64,000 bases of DNA from Sabellastarte sp. h YS-2021 (Eukaryota > Annelida > Polychaeta > Sabellida > Sabellidae). Below, one piece after another: positions 22,787-37,000 of this stretch. Location: NCBI GenBank assembly GCA_964017235.1, contig OZ024929.1, positions 115,367,793 to 115,431,792 on the forward strand, read 5' to 3'. How positions within the stretch are numbered: position 1 is the first letter of the stretch; every line of letters begins with the position of its first letter. The notes under the pieces were generated by a model. It had not been told where the DNA came from, ran no database searches, and saw only the letters and a program-made list of their open reading frames with translations. The translations under genes and the position numbers were made by a program.

Positions 22787-24000
22787 CTGATTTGCATAAG
22801 TACTCTTACAAATTAATTTCAAATAGATAACATGTTTAATGAGTAGAAGTTTGTATATATTTCAAAGCTACAGAACAGAAATAAATATTTTTAGTTTTAC
22901 ATAATATTTTGAAGCCCGAAATATTATGAGAATAATTGACAGATAAAAATATTTACTGTGGAGTTTTCGTGTAACATACTAAATAATCAATTTGCAGGTG
23001 CTTTGGATTGTATCTTTGAAAAATATTGCTCATCAAAATGTAATTTATGTTGATTAATATGCTATCCGAATGGCATGGAGTCATGTGGCAACAGCAAAAA
23101 TAAAATTTCCCTATTTAAGTTAAAGCACCCTTTAATCACATGAAAATCAATGTGTCAAACAGCACTTGTCTGTAAAACCTCTGTCTCCAATAATAAAAAT
23201 ACTAATGCAACAAAATTGCAAAATATTACAGTATAATTTATATTAAAACCCATGGAAAACGGGATGCACGAAAACACCATTGACACGAAAATATCACAGA
23301 TGACCATAAATAAAACATTTTATGTAAACTAAAATTATATGAATAAAATTAATAAATGTAAAAAAAAGTAAACTCTTTCACCTGGGAGATCAATCTCAAA
23401 AAAGAAGCTTTTTGAAAAGCTGAGATCAATAAATCAAAATCTATATCAAGACACCTCATGTGTGATTGTATGACAACGCCTATGTGTGTCTCAAGGAGTA
23501 CTGACAAGATACACCCAAGAACTGCACTACATCATTCTCACTTCTCAGAGTAATGAAATTTTATAACTGAAGAGCATAGATTTCCTGCTGTTTTGCCCAA
23601 GTGATTTTTTTTACATTTAAAAATATACTAAGCCTGTATATGAGACCAATGGTTTCAGATAGATTATATAAATATGTATATATACATTACACGCTTATTA
23701 TTTTAATGATCACCAATATCCACCAATATGCAGTTTTTACTTCAGATAAACTATATTTATTATATGTTGTATTCTACTGCACAGTATATTAACAATTAAA
23801 GAATGGATATTCATGTTTGATTCTTATATCTTGAGAGAAGAACTGCAACTGAAATACTGGATGATTTTTTTTTGTATAAGAAATGACAATGTACATTTTT
23901 AACAAATAACTAATAATTTTCTCAGAGTTGTCAGCATTCAGAATTAACATATTCTGGGCATACATTTGTCCATATTCCACAAGTTTTCTGTTGTACTATG
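22787..24000. other. AT-rich spacer, no gene seen
   Basis: Contains scattered short matches to GGAGTTTTCGTG and CACGAAAACACCAT (near 22960 and 23270). These echo the inverted repeats of the 21.2-22.8 kb element. Otherwise no gene or clear repeat was recognised. Confidence 0.45.
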
Positions 24001-24017
24001 ATTACCTTTTCATGACA

Positions 24018-24175
24018 GAACTTAGATTTAGTGTTGAATGAGTGTATATCAATGTGAGGATCAATTTTCAACACTAAATCATTTTTTTCCAAGATCTGTA
24101 CCTGCTGGGAGAGTGCTTTCTCCCTACATCTCCTTAGCATCCCTGGTGTCAGCCTGCTGTGTTTCTGGAATTTGA
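24018..24175 (-). CDS. Candidate minus-strand exon, unknown protein
   Basis: The minus strand has an open stretch between an acceptor-like AAATTCCAG (~24176-24184) and a donor-like GTAATC (~24012-24017). It encodes KHSRLTPGMLRRCREKALSQ followed by QVQILEKNDLVLKIDPH. The amino-acid make-up looks protein-like, with a basic helical start, unlike the shadow frames around it. I do not recognise the family. It lies ~0.8 kb upstream of DNAJC16 and opposite to it, so it could be an exon of a divergent gene, a relic, or chance. Confidence 0.25.
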
Positions 24176-24898
24176 TTTGATTTTTCTTGTGTCATTGTTA
24201 CATACTGTTGTACCTTAGAATTTGCCTTATTTAAAAAATAATAATGTTTTTATGTTGCAAAAGCATTTGTAATATTTCTACCCAGTCTCAAAGTTATCTC
24301 CACAGATAAGACCAAGTTAAGACTAAAACCTCCATTGAAGTAAATCACTAATTTCATAAGTTCCAAAGTTATTGTAAAATTTTGAGATTAGTCTAATACC
24401 TTTCAGGATTATGGCCAAACTTAGGGAATATATATATCTCATAACAGTGGCAGCTGGTGACCAACAACTCGTATCCACAACTTGTACCCAAGATATTTAT
24501 TAACCTTCGACACAAAAACTCCATTCTACATTTCTTTTAAAAATATAAAATACAGTTGACACACCACGGAATTGCATGACCTCATATATCCATACATGAA
24601 TATTAATGAGTCAGAATTTGAAAGAATTTGATTTTCAACTAAATATACGCTCCTACATTAAATAGTCAATCTACAAGCAGTATTTCCATCTATAAAAAAA
24701 TAAATTTTTCATTAATATTACTGAAACTGGTGACAAGTATTTGATATTCAACAGAATTAACTTTTTATCATTGTGGCATATACAATTTTGACTATTGCCC
24801 AGGTTATCGACTCAAATGGTGATGTTCGGTAAAACACTATACTTCCGCAAACAAACCACTGGTCTGGGGGCAATTCTCTGGGGGCTCTGAAGTGAAAT

Positions 24899-25044
24899 AT
24901 GGAGATGTTTTGTCGTCTACTGTTGTTCTTTTGCCTGCTTAATTTATCATTTTGTGAAGAAGATCTTTATAAGGTATTAGGCGTGCGCAAAACTGCATCA
25001 AATCGAGAAATAAAGCAAGCATATAAAAAGCTTGCCAGAGAATG
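24899..25044 (+). CDS. DNAJC16: DNAJC16 exon 1: signal peptide and first half of J domain
   Basis: Residues 1-48. MEMFCRLLLFFCLLNLSFCE is a signal peptide, followed by DLYKVLGVRKTASNREIKQA and YKKLAREW, helices I-II of the J domain. The next in-frame ATG is only two codons in, so the start is 24899 or 24905; the upstream one is preferred. The donor is GTGAGT at 25045, phase 2. Confidence 0.95.
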
Positions 25045-28000
25045 GTGAGTATAATACGTACACAGTGCCGGCCTAACCAGGGTACTGCCTTATTTATCGC
25101 CAAGTACCAATTATCTCCACGAGTAGATAAAATATGTCCACATATTTTAAAAACCTTTTGTTGTGCATTTGTTCCATTCATATTGGAGACACAGAAATGT
25201 TGCCAGACTGTGCGATTGCGAGAAAATCTCACGCGATCTCGAAACTAGGGGTGGGACGAGTACAAATAATTCGGGTCGATTACTCGCGGACCAAAAATCG
25301 ACTCGACATCGAGCACTCGCGAAGTTTAGTATCCACCATTACAGGAACCAACATCCAATATGGCGGCTCCCGTAAACAATAAAAATATAGAGGTAAAAGC
25401 TTTGAATCGCTTGAATTAGCTGATGTCATCATATAATATACTTAATATTATGTTAAAAATGGTGGATTATGCGATTTAATGCTAGCAAGGTATGTTCTTT
25501 AATTTTTATTTCCTAAAAAACGTAACCGCTTCAATAGGTTGTTATGTACTTGTATACATACGAGTAGTCGACTCTTAAAATTGGGATCGAATTTTCGTGA
25601 AATTTGCCTCGCTCGGCGAGTGTCGACTGCTCGGTCGCACCCCTACTCGAAACTACAGCGCGGTGTATTAGTGGTTTACTACACGCAAATGCAGGGACCC
25701 AATGCGTGAAGAGAATAGTTTTAAGCTTACACTACCTTAACATACTGTACACTAAATCTGCTGTATTATCGCTCGATGACACGAAGAGTTGTCAATGCGC
25801 ATGCGTGAACTCAACTGTAAGGAATTTTTCTATTGGTTGAGACGTGACCCCTGTGTTTTCTAATTCTCGTCCAATCATAATCGAGGACACAGACGTCTTC
25901 GGTAGCAGACAAAAATATTGTGGTTATTTGGTAAGTGTTTATAGGATAGATATGGATGCAAACGAAATTAAAATAAATCGGAAGAGACGTTTAGGTAATA
26001 CATCCATTAGTGATTTCTTCAAACCCAAGGTGTGCAACACAGATGGAAACAATAATGCTAGCAGTTCAGTAATCAGTGAGGACTCTGAACAGGGTAAAGG
26101 CAATGGCAGTAACCAATACACTCTGCCTCCAGTTGTCACAACTCCAGATATCCAAACTTCTGTATCTGTTTCCACAACTCCAGATATCCAAACTTCTGCA
26201 TCTGTTTCCAAAGTTCAACATGGCTCCAAAACTGTACCAAAGTACCTACCTCAGTGGGAAGGGACTTATAAGTGGTTATCCTTGGGTGCAAATGGAATGC
26301 TTTGTTCTCTTTGTATGAAAAGTTTGTTAATCTCTGGAAATATTTCCATCAAGGATCGGATCCCCTTTTTATTTTTGAAATCCCCCCTTTTTTAGACCAA
26401 GGGGGGAATTTCCCCCCCTTTCATCAAAATCTGGCAACACCTCTGGAGACAGTTCTTCTTTACGAGAGTGGAGACGACTTCTTGCCAAGTTATATACATA
26501 TGTACATTTTAATTTAACCTGGTAATATTGGAACCCAGCAGTAATTGATAGCAAGTAGTGAAGGGATCATGTATCAATATTTCAATATCAATCGATAGGT
26601 CTTTTTAAATTTCAACATCGATACTAAAAATATCTTTTCCAGCACCCACCAGGAAGAATTTTCAAAATAGTTTTGTAGTTTATCAGTTCCCTGTAGTTTC
26701 ATCTTCACTATTTATGCATTAAAAGACTTACTGTGAGATTTTTCATGAAATTCAATTGCTTTTATAGGCTGCTTGTATTAAATTCATGGTCGGTTTTGTA
26801 TATCTTGTGTGTTAGCAAAATGATTTTGATAACTGAAGAATCAGTAGGTGCAAAATAATAGATTTTACGGCGTGAAATGATATTTCAATATCGATCGATA
26901 TGCATAGGCAAAATAGAGGCAAAATATCAATATTGAAAGTGCATTTCAATCCCTACACTAATAGCAAGTCAGTATATGCAATGCAGTACTTTTACTGTGG
27001 TTTGATTTGGTGAAGTAAGTTCCCATTAAATAAATTCTTTTTTTCATTTCTATGCTATTGTGGAAACATAGAAAGCTTTCCAGACATCTCACCCCGTATG
27101 CAAACTCACTCCAGATTTGAAAAGACAAGTCACCCCATGTCACATTTCACACCATAAGACAAGTCACCCCATAACGATTCATTGAAATAAGTTCAAATAA
27201 ACCAAAATTTATTCCAGGAACAACTTATTAGTGCTAAAGACATATATACATAATGAAAAACCTGTAGCTTGAAATAAAATAAACAATAAAAAGTTTTAAA
27301 AGTGTTCTTTTCATTTTTCCATTTTAAATAACCCTGAACTCTTCTGGCTGGAATTCCTTCTGCAGTGTGGTCACATGCATCTGCTGATGTACAGTCTTCT
27401 TGGCTCCTCATGAATGAAGCATAAAAGAGCTCCCACATGATTCCAACAGTTGTTTTCCCCTATTTCTCTACTGTTGAATTAACCCCCAAAATTGAAATAT
27501 TTACTGTTAAGCTGTCTATATGCCACAACTCAGAGGAATTGTGCCAACAATGTGACATGAGTGCTGAAGAAACTTTTATAAATGACTAATTGAAATCACC
27601 CTTAAAATGGACTTTGATCAGCCCCACCAGTTAATTGATTTGACAACAGAGATGGCTTCTTAATTTGAAGTAGCTTAAACTATACAACTTATATACAATC
27701 CTTTTGAATGAGTCCTTACAAAAAATAAAAAATGTAAATAAGTGTATAGGTGTAAATTTGGCTTTTAATAGGGCTGTGAATGGTTACTCGAGTCTCGATA
27801 GACGAGTCGATCTTGGTTAGTACTCGAGTCGATTTTAAGTACTTGGTTACTCGCGAGGTATTGTATGGTAATGAAACGTTTGTGTAAAATATGCTACATT
27901 TGAGCATTTCTGTCACATAATATCAATTAAAGTTGTTATTTTCACTTGAAAACGTATAATCTACTCCTTATTCTATAATATATGGTGAAATAGAAGATGT

Positions 28001-31000
28001 TTTTCTTCAAAAGTTTCATTTCCGGAATCGACTATTTGTTTACAGAAGACTTCTAATGGTAGGTACTAAATCTTGGTTATTCAAATTCGGGCTGGTTGTC
28101 AGAGGGCGAGTACTCGGTGCCGTTTTTTTTTTTGCACCTGTCCGAGCCCTAGCTTTTAATATACCTTAAATAAAAACAGGATACATTTACTGATAACAAT
28201 GGTACCAAACATGTACAACAATAAGGGGTGAAATTTCACATGGGGTGAGATGGTCTTAAGAAAATATGGGGTGAGTTGGAAATGTGGTGAGTTGTCCTGA
28301 TACCCATGGAAATCGTAGTGGTAGTGGACCAATTCAGATCCATGTACCTATTCGGAACTGAGGAATTTTCACCAATTTGAAGTTTCTCTACAATTTTCAA
28401 ATTTTTCTACATCATTTCGATCTGGCTCACAATAAAAATGCACCATTTCGACATAACATACCAGAATCTACTTGCTTCAGATTGCACACCCTTAATATTG
28501 TGCTCCCTTTCAACACCCTAAATATAATAACTTTTAATATTTAAAGTATATTACAAGGCATTAAATAGTACATTTAGTTATATAGTTTCTAAATGTATTG
28601 GTCAGTAAGAATCCCAATTTTGTTATGAGAAATATAATATGATTGTCATTTGCAACATTCATGAATTTCCTTGAACCATGCAAATTTTATCCCCATAAAC
28701 AAAGCTATTTAAATATTTTGAAGAAGGCAAATACATTTTAACATTTATATATAAAAATTTATTAAAAACCACACAGTATCATTTAATTATCAGTCTTTAT
28801 TTGAAAGCAAGTTTTTTCACCTTAATACAACACTAGTTTAATAACCTTAAATTTGGTGTTGAATGGGCCACACCAGGTGAACGCTGCTATTTATTTTGTT
28901 GGTGTTGATTGCCATTTCCAAACAAATCCTTAATTGTTACAACTTGAAGCAGTTGAATAATGGTGTAAATAATATCATTTCTTATTTACACCTTTTTTCA
29001 CAATATTTTATTTTGAATTTCCAATTAATATAAGGTTTATAATTTATATGTCACAGTTTGTTTCATAATGAATATAAAGAGTGGTAAATTGCTGTATCTA
29101 ATCATTCACACTTTCTTTTCTGGACAGTAAGAACTGGTCAAACAAATATTCTGACTCAAAAATTCTGACTCAAATAGCAAAATTTCAATTTTATGGCGAA
29201 AATTCCAAAATTGTGGTAAAAATTTCAGTCACCCCCATTCACGCCGAAGCCTCAGATTTCTGAAAGATTTATATTTTTTGATGAAAATGTGTTTACCACT
29301 TCAGAGAAAGTTATACATTAGTTATACATTGGTTATGTATTGTGTAACTGTGATTATCTTTCATTATTTAGGGGTAGGCGTGAATTGGTACATGTGTGTC
29401 ACATGGATTGTCACAATACTGTGTGTCTCAAAATATCGTGCATCAATTTAAAAAAACTAATTATGAGAATATCCACAACTAAGAGATAAATATTAACGAA
29501 TTGCACCCACATGTAACACTTGGTTAAATGTTGTGAAGCGAAATGTTGTGAAGCAAAATGTTGCTGAAGTGAATTTTTCACTCAGCCTTGATGGCACTGA
29601 ATAACCAATCAAGTGTTAATGCAATTAACTTTGTTATGAGCAATTGTTCAACAGAGGAATTGGCCTAAAAATATCTCCCTTGTTATGACCAATTTGTCAA
29701 TAGAGGAATTGGCCTAAATAATATCTCCCTTATCATTCTTCCCAGGGGTTTGGAATGTGAGAACAGGTTACAGGAGGTCATGGCCTGTGAATCTTTTCAA
29801 GTGTTGAATTTTACCTTTCACCCCTGCTTTAAGGTCAAGTGGGGTAATCACACTAGAAAGGCCCTATATCGCTTGTTATGGGTCACAGAGCTATGAAATG
29901 TGAAAACAACTTATAGGAAATCATGGCCTGTAAGTCTTTTGAAAGTGTCTAAATTAACCTTTGACCCCTGTTTCTAGGTCGAGTTTGGTCATCATACTGA
30001 AAAGGCCCTGATCAAACACCATCTATACCAATCCCCAGTATGGTATATAATGGTTTCTTACTGAATTTGCATGTTGCTCTCTTTGCTATTTGATATCCTG
30101 TGTTAAATTTTAAAGAAATGTACATATAAAACAATTTTGGATGTTGCATCTGATAATACATGTTGTTACATGGTCTATTGTTGGCAATATTCAATAATGG
30201 ATCACACCATATAAACACACTGTAGTTCTGTGAATGTTTGTTTATTTCCAGTAAAATGTTATATAGTTGAAAATATCTTCCTTCGTCACTATATTTTGCA
30301 CAGGTGTTACAGCAAATATTACTTTCCATGTGGTGAAACAAACTATATGGATTATACAGACAGAAAGTGCAATTTTTTTGTCAGGCAAAATATTTATTTC
30401 TTTCAAAGTGATTTTCGAAAAAAAATATTTGCATCACTTCCATTAAGAACTCACTTTATGACAAATTACTTCTTTTTGGAATCGGTTACCGAAAAGTAAT
30501 AAATTTAGAATAATATATTTAAAATTTATGTCATGTACTGACTGAATTGGTACCCGCACTACACTGTTAAAGTCCAAGTGTTAATTTTCCTGACTTTCAA
30601 ACGTAGGTATCCAATTATACATTTAAAATTTGCCAAATAGTTTTTTTTTATATTTTAATATTTATTCTCTTAACTGTCTCTTAAAATTAATAACTTTCAG
30701 CATAACATTTCAGCCATAGTCTTTGTTAGAATACAATTCAGCAATTATTACTAAAAAAATTCCCTGTATAATGTATTTTCTAAAAATTCCAGTCTTGTAT
30801 TGTAACTCTGTCTACCACCTTTTCAAGCTATATATTTGTGTGAACTGTGAATCAGGCTTTTGCTTTAAATTTGTCTGAAACATAAATAAAAATGATGTGC
30901 TTGTCTTTAATATTTAGGCATCCAGATAAAAATCCAGACCCATCTGCCAATGAGCGTTTTATGAAAATAAATGAAGCTTATGAGGTAGGTAGCTAAATAA

Positions 31001-34000
31001 TCAATAAGACGTTAGAATCACTGGGTGACACTGGCAGAAATTCTTAAGTTTAAATATAATTACATATTGTTTTAGTTGCATTATGCATTGATTTTTTAAA
31101 CTCGGTTTTCTCAGTGTGGTGTACTATTAAGACTTTACGACAAATTAAGTAATTATTGCAGTGATTTATATTTTATTTCTTAGTTACAATTATTTGAGAA
31201 GGCATATATGGTCTAGTTGCATCTCAGTTCATCAGAATTTAAGTGAATCTAAATAATTAATTTCTTAAAGTTTGAAAATAAATTTTTCATATGAAAAAAA
31301 ATAATAGTAATATTGTGAGTAATAAAATTAGCTGTATTTTTTAGTTTTCAAATCATAGTATATACTGCACGTACTTCAGACACTTGGGGATGAAGAGGCC
31401 AGAAGAAAATATGACACGTTTGGCAAAACTAGTGCAGACATGGGACAAAACCAGCCGAGAGGACAGCCATTTCACTTTAAGTCTTTCTTTGGAGGGGGTG
31501 GATTCAGATTCCAGTTTGATGATAGTGGGGGAAATGATGAACTCATTGAGAAATACAATATTAACATCAGGTGAGCATAAATACACCCATATATATGTAA
31601 CCTAAATGCTTTAAGGTTATGATGACAGAAACTAAGATCAAATGATTTCATTAGAGAAGAGCAAGTTTTGTCAACAGATCTCAGTCCCCAGTGTTGTGAA
31701 TTAAGCCTTATTGGAAAAAGGCAGTCTCATTGGTGGTACTGACTCTGTAACCGTTAGGCGGATTCTTTTCAAATTTGGCAGGTTTAGGCAGTAGCCTTGG
31801 GGAATTTTTTTGAATATGCTGCAGTGACATTTCAACCAATCAGAGAGGTCACATGACCAAAAATGTCTTTTTTCGATGGGGAAGCTTGTCCGGATGATAA
31901 CTTGAAAGGAATTTTATCAATTCACCTGAAACTTGGCAAATACATTCATTCTATTAAAATCTGGAAATCATTAGATTTTGGCATTGATTGATCAAGAAAT
32001 GGCCGAGTAATTAATGATTAATTAATCATTACGAATTTTCCAAATAAGGAAAACACAAAAGTGCTTATATCTCGAAAACCGTGCTAGATAGAGCGATTTC
32101 GATGAAAAAATTGGCCCGCAGGGTGTCTCTGCAGAGTAGTTATCCCAATTTTGAAAAAATTTTTGTCTCGCCAAAAATGGCGGCCATTTTGAATTTTCGA
32201 ATTTTTCGCAAAAATTGCAAAACATAAAAATGCTTATATCTCGAAAACCCTGCAAGATAGAGCGATTTCGACGAAATTTTTGACCCACAGGGTATATCTG
32301 CAGAGTAGCCATGCCAATTTTCAAAAAAATTTAGTCTCGCCAAAAATGGCGGCCATTTTGAATTTTCGAATTTTTCGCAAAAATTGCAAAATATAAAAAT
32401 GCTTATATCTCGAAAACCCTGCTAGATAGAGCGATTTCTACGAAATTTTTGACCCGCAGGGTACCTCTGCAGAGTAGTTATCCCAATTTTGAAAAAATTT
32501 TTCTCTCGCCAAAAATGGCGGCCATTTTGAATTTTCGAATTTTTCGCAAAAATTGCAAAACATAAAAATGCTTATATCGCGAAAACTCTGCTAGATAGAG
32601 CGATTTCGACGAAATTTTTGACCCACAGGGTATCTCTGCAGAGTAGCCATGCCAATTTTCAAACAAAACATTTCTCGCAAAAAATGGCGGCCATTTTGAA
32701 TTTTCGAATTTTTCGCAAAATTGCAAAACACAAAAATGCTTTTTATATCTCGAAAACCCTGCTAGATAGAGCGATTTCGACGAAATTTTTGACCCACAGG
32801 GTATCTCTGCAGAGTAGCCATGCCAATTTTCAAAAAAATTTTATCTTGCCAAAAATGGCGGCCATTTTGAATTTTCGAATTTTTGCGCAAAAATTGCAAA
32901 ACACAAAAATGCTAATATTTCGAAAACCGTGTTACATAGAGCGATTTCGACGAAATTTTTTATCTTCAGGGTATCTCTGCAGAGCAGCTATCCCAAAGAG
33001 CTTTCACTTGGTGAAGTTTCAGACCCATAGCTAATTGCTCACCTACTCAAAAAGAGTAAATGCGAATTACCTCTAAAAGTATTGCAGATGGCCAATTTTT
33101 CTCAAATAACTCATTCACCTACTTTTGGAAGAGCTTTCACTTGGTGAAGTTTCAGACCCGTAGCTAATTACTCACCTACTCAAAATGAGTAAATGCTAAT
33201 TATCTCAAAAACTATTGCGGATACCCAATTTTTATCAAATGACTCATTCATGTACTTTTGGGAGAGCTTTCACATGGTGAAGTTTCAGACCCGTAGATGA
33301 TTACTCACCTACTCAAAATGAGTAAATGCGAATTATCTCTTAAAAGTATTGCAGATAGCCAATTTTTCTCAAATAACTCATTCACCTACTTTTGGAAGAG
33401 CTTTCACATGGTGAAGTTTCAGACCCGTAGATGATTACTCACCTACTCAAAATGAGTAAATGCGAATTATCTCTTAAAAGTATTGCAGATAGCCAATTTT
33501 TCTCAAATAACTCATTCACCTACTTTTGGAAGAGCTTTCACATGGTGAAGTTTCAGACCCATAGCTAATTACTCACCTACTCAAAATGAGTAAATGCGAA
33601 TTATCTCTAAAAGTATTGCAGATAGCCAATTTTTGTCAAATTAATCATTCACCTACTTTTGGGAGAGCTTTCACTCGGTGAAGTTTCAGACCCATAGCTA
33701 ATTACTCACCTACTCAAAATGAGTAAATGCGAATTATCTCTAAAAGTATTGCAGATAGCCAATTTTTCTCAAATAACTCATTCACCTACTTTTGGCAGAG
33801 CTTTCACTTGGTGAAGTTTCAGACCCATAGCTAATTATTCACCTACTCAAAATGAGTAAATGTGAATTATCTCTAAAAGTATTGCAGATAGCCATTTTTT
33901 CTCAAATAACTCATTCACCTACTTTTGGGAGAGCTTTCACTCTGTGAAGTTTCAGACCCATAGCTATTTATTCACCTACTCAAAATGAGTAAATGCTAAT

Positions 34001-37000
34001 TATCTGTAAAAGTATTGCAGATAGCCAATTTTTATCAAATACTCATTCATCTACTTGTGGGAGAGCTTTCACATGGTGAAGTTTCAGACCCATAGCTAAT
34101 TACTCACCTACTCAAAATGAGTAAATGCGAATTATCTCTAAAAGTATTGCAGATAGCCAATTTTTCTCAAATAACTCATTCACCTACTTTTGGGAGAGCT
34201 TTCACTTGGTGAAGTTTCAGACCCATAGATAATTATTCACCTACTCAAAATGAGTAAATGTAAATTATCTCTAAAAGTATTGCAGATAGCCAATTTTTCT
34301 CAAATAACTCATTCACCTACTTTTGGGAGAGCTTTCACTCTGTGAAGTTTCAGACCCATAGCTATTTATTCACCTACTCAAAATGAGTAAATGCTAATTA
34401 TCTGTAAAAGTATTGTGGATACCCAATTTTTATCAAATACTCATTCATCTACTTGTGGGAGAGCTTTCACATGGTGAAGTTTCAGACCCATAGCTAATTA
34501 CTCACCTACTCAAAATGAGTAAATGCGAATTATCTCTAAAAGTATTGCAGATAGCCAATTTTTCTCAAATAACTCATTCACCTACTTTTGGGAGAGCTTT
34601 CACTTGGTGAAGTTTCAGACCCATAGATAATTATTCACCTACTTAAAATGAGTAAATGTGAATTATCTCTTAATAGTATTGCAGATAGCCAATTTTTCTC
34701 AAATAACTCATTCACCTACTTTTGGAAGAGCTTTCATACACGAAAATGAAAAATTGTGAATATCTCGGAAAAGCTATTTCTTCTGCTTTAATGCTCGGCG
34801 GGAGATACACACTGCGGCAGTGGTCTTGACAAAAATTTTTGTCTCCCCAAAAATGGTGGCCATTTTGAATTTTCAAAGTTTTTGCAAAACACAAAAATGC
34901 TTATATCTCGAAAACCGTGCTATATGGAGCGAACTGAACAAAATTTTGGACCTGCTGGGTATCTCTGCATAGTAGCCATGCCAATTTTCAAAATATTTTT
35001 GTCTCGCCAAATATAGCGGACATTTTTAATTTTTTTATTTTTTGCAAAACACAAAAATGCTTATATCTTGAAAACCGTGCTAGATAGAGCAGACTGCGCT
35101 GACTTTGGTTGCCACAACAGTATAAGGCTAGAAACGAAGCATTTTCTTAATACTTTAGCACTCACCTTTATATCCTTTTCGGGACGCTTTGTTTTTGCTA
35201 TGCAAAAACATTATCTTTTTTTTTGCGAGCGATCCTCTAGTTATTTTTTGTGTCACATTAAATACAAGTATCTCATGTCTGTGGGAATTAAGTATAACAT
35301 TGTCAATTAATTGTATCCACCGGAGGCATCCGGTGATACTTTGGTTTAGCGTTCGCTACGCTGCCACCGCGTGTAGAGAGATTTTCAGTGTTAAAGCTCT
35401 AAGAGAAAAAATACATCAGCTAGGTTCACCAAATTTGCATGATATCTTCATTGGGGGGTAAGCTTCTCCGGGAATTAGGAAATTAGCCTCATTCTGAAAA
35501 ACAAGATGGCCGCCACGGGCATTTCTTTGAAAATAATCTACATTTTTCTACTGGCTGTTTCTCATAGGTAGAAGGTTGAATGTCTTCATAGGTGATATGT
35601 ATAACAGATATCAGGGTTGAGATGAAAAACCCGCCCAGGTATTACCCGCCTGGGAAAACCCGGGAAATCCCGGGCTGGGCAATACTCCAAAAGTGGGCAA
35701 TACTGGGCAATACTATTTTTTAACCCAAATCTGGGGAAAAACCAATGATGAACTTTATTTAAGCTTCATAATACTCTAAACATGTGCAAGGATTTATTAT
35801 AAGTAATATATAACATATAAATGACAGTACATGAATACAATATTTAAATGGAATGAAATATATCAGCACTGAATGAGTACATAAATACAATTGTACATAA
35901 CAACTTTGGCATTGGGGTCATTTGAGGATTAGAATAGCTTCTACTTATTTCTATCCACTCATTGCCAGTGAAGCCATACTGTTAGTGCAGTGTCTCAAAA
36001 CCTTATTACTGACAAGCCAGAGTTAAGCTGTCAAGCCAGAGTTTATACTACCTGATGATAGCCCTAGAATAGTGGGGTAAATAGTTTAGTTGCAATTATG
36101 AAAGGGACAAGTATAAATCCCTCTTTTTGGTATTATACTTGAAAGTGACACCAGTAGCAAACATGTTTGATTGTTTATATATTCTAATGTATACAGTTTT
36201 AATTCTGTCCAGTGTGTCCACTGATTTAAGTGAAACCAATTCATACTTTGCAGTGTGTATAAAAATAGCCAAAGAGATTACCCAGTATTGCCCAGTAATG
36301 GCCATTATTACCCAGTTAGGAGAAATTTTTATATGTGACACTTCTTAAAGTATTACCCAGTAAGAACAAGTTTTTAAGACGTGACAATATTATCAGATAA
36401 TTTAATAACACTAGTGCTTTCTATAGAGTAGTTAAAATCTGTCTTTTTGTGTAATAAACCTATTAAGTCCAGTATTACCCGGTATTGCCCAGTAACACCC
36501 GGGAAAACCCGGTTTTTCTCAACCCTGACAGATATATATGTCCTCTACAACCTTGCAGACATTTGACCTTGAAGCTGTTAATTCAAGGTCATCCACAGAG
36601 TGCCAAAGTAACCCACATAGCGGACTTTAAAAGTGCTTATATCTCCCTCATTATTGGTCCTAGAGGTTTGCAATGTGAAACCAACCTATAGGAAATCATG
36701 TGCTGCGAATCTTTTGATGTGGTCAGATTTGACCTTCGACCCCTCCTTCAAGGTCATACAAGGATAGCCAAAATTAAAAGTGCTTATAACTTACTTATTA
36801 TTGGTCCAAGAGGTTTGGGATGGTAAACCAACTTATATGAAATCATAGACTGGGAATCTTTTGGTGTGGTCGGTTTTGACCTTGAACCCCTCCTTCAAGG
36901 TCAAATGAGGATAGACAAACTTAAAAGTGCTTATAACTCACTTATTATTGGTCCTGGAGTTTTGGGATGGTAAACCAACCTATAGGAAATCATGGGCTGG

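Larger units (their letters stand above)
31742..35240 (+). mobile_element. Helentron-like element B, copy 1, in DNAJC16 intron 3
   Basis: The opening (ACTCTGTAACCGTTAGGCGG onward, ~300 bp) is nearly identical to B2 at 38750. Two arrays follow: ~169-bp units with AAAATGGCGGCCATTTTG (32040-32990), then ~133-bp units (33030-34735). The 3' part (34740-35240) ends in a TTTTTGC-tat-GCAAAAA hairpin, then GCGAGCGATCCTCTAG at 35240, followed by TT. The true 5' end is not settled. Confidence 0.65.

Noticed and set aside
2000-24898. Shared bidirectional promoter for TTI1 and DNAJC16
   Set aside because: The starts are about 23 kb apart and separated by many independent mobile elements.
30012-30341. 109-codon minus-strand frame in intron 1
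   Set aside because: AT-driven composition, no splice context or recognisable motif.
33030-34735. Regularly spaced repeats as a CRISPR array
   Set aside because: The units are contiguous ~133-bp satellites without unique spacers, in an animal intron.
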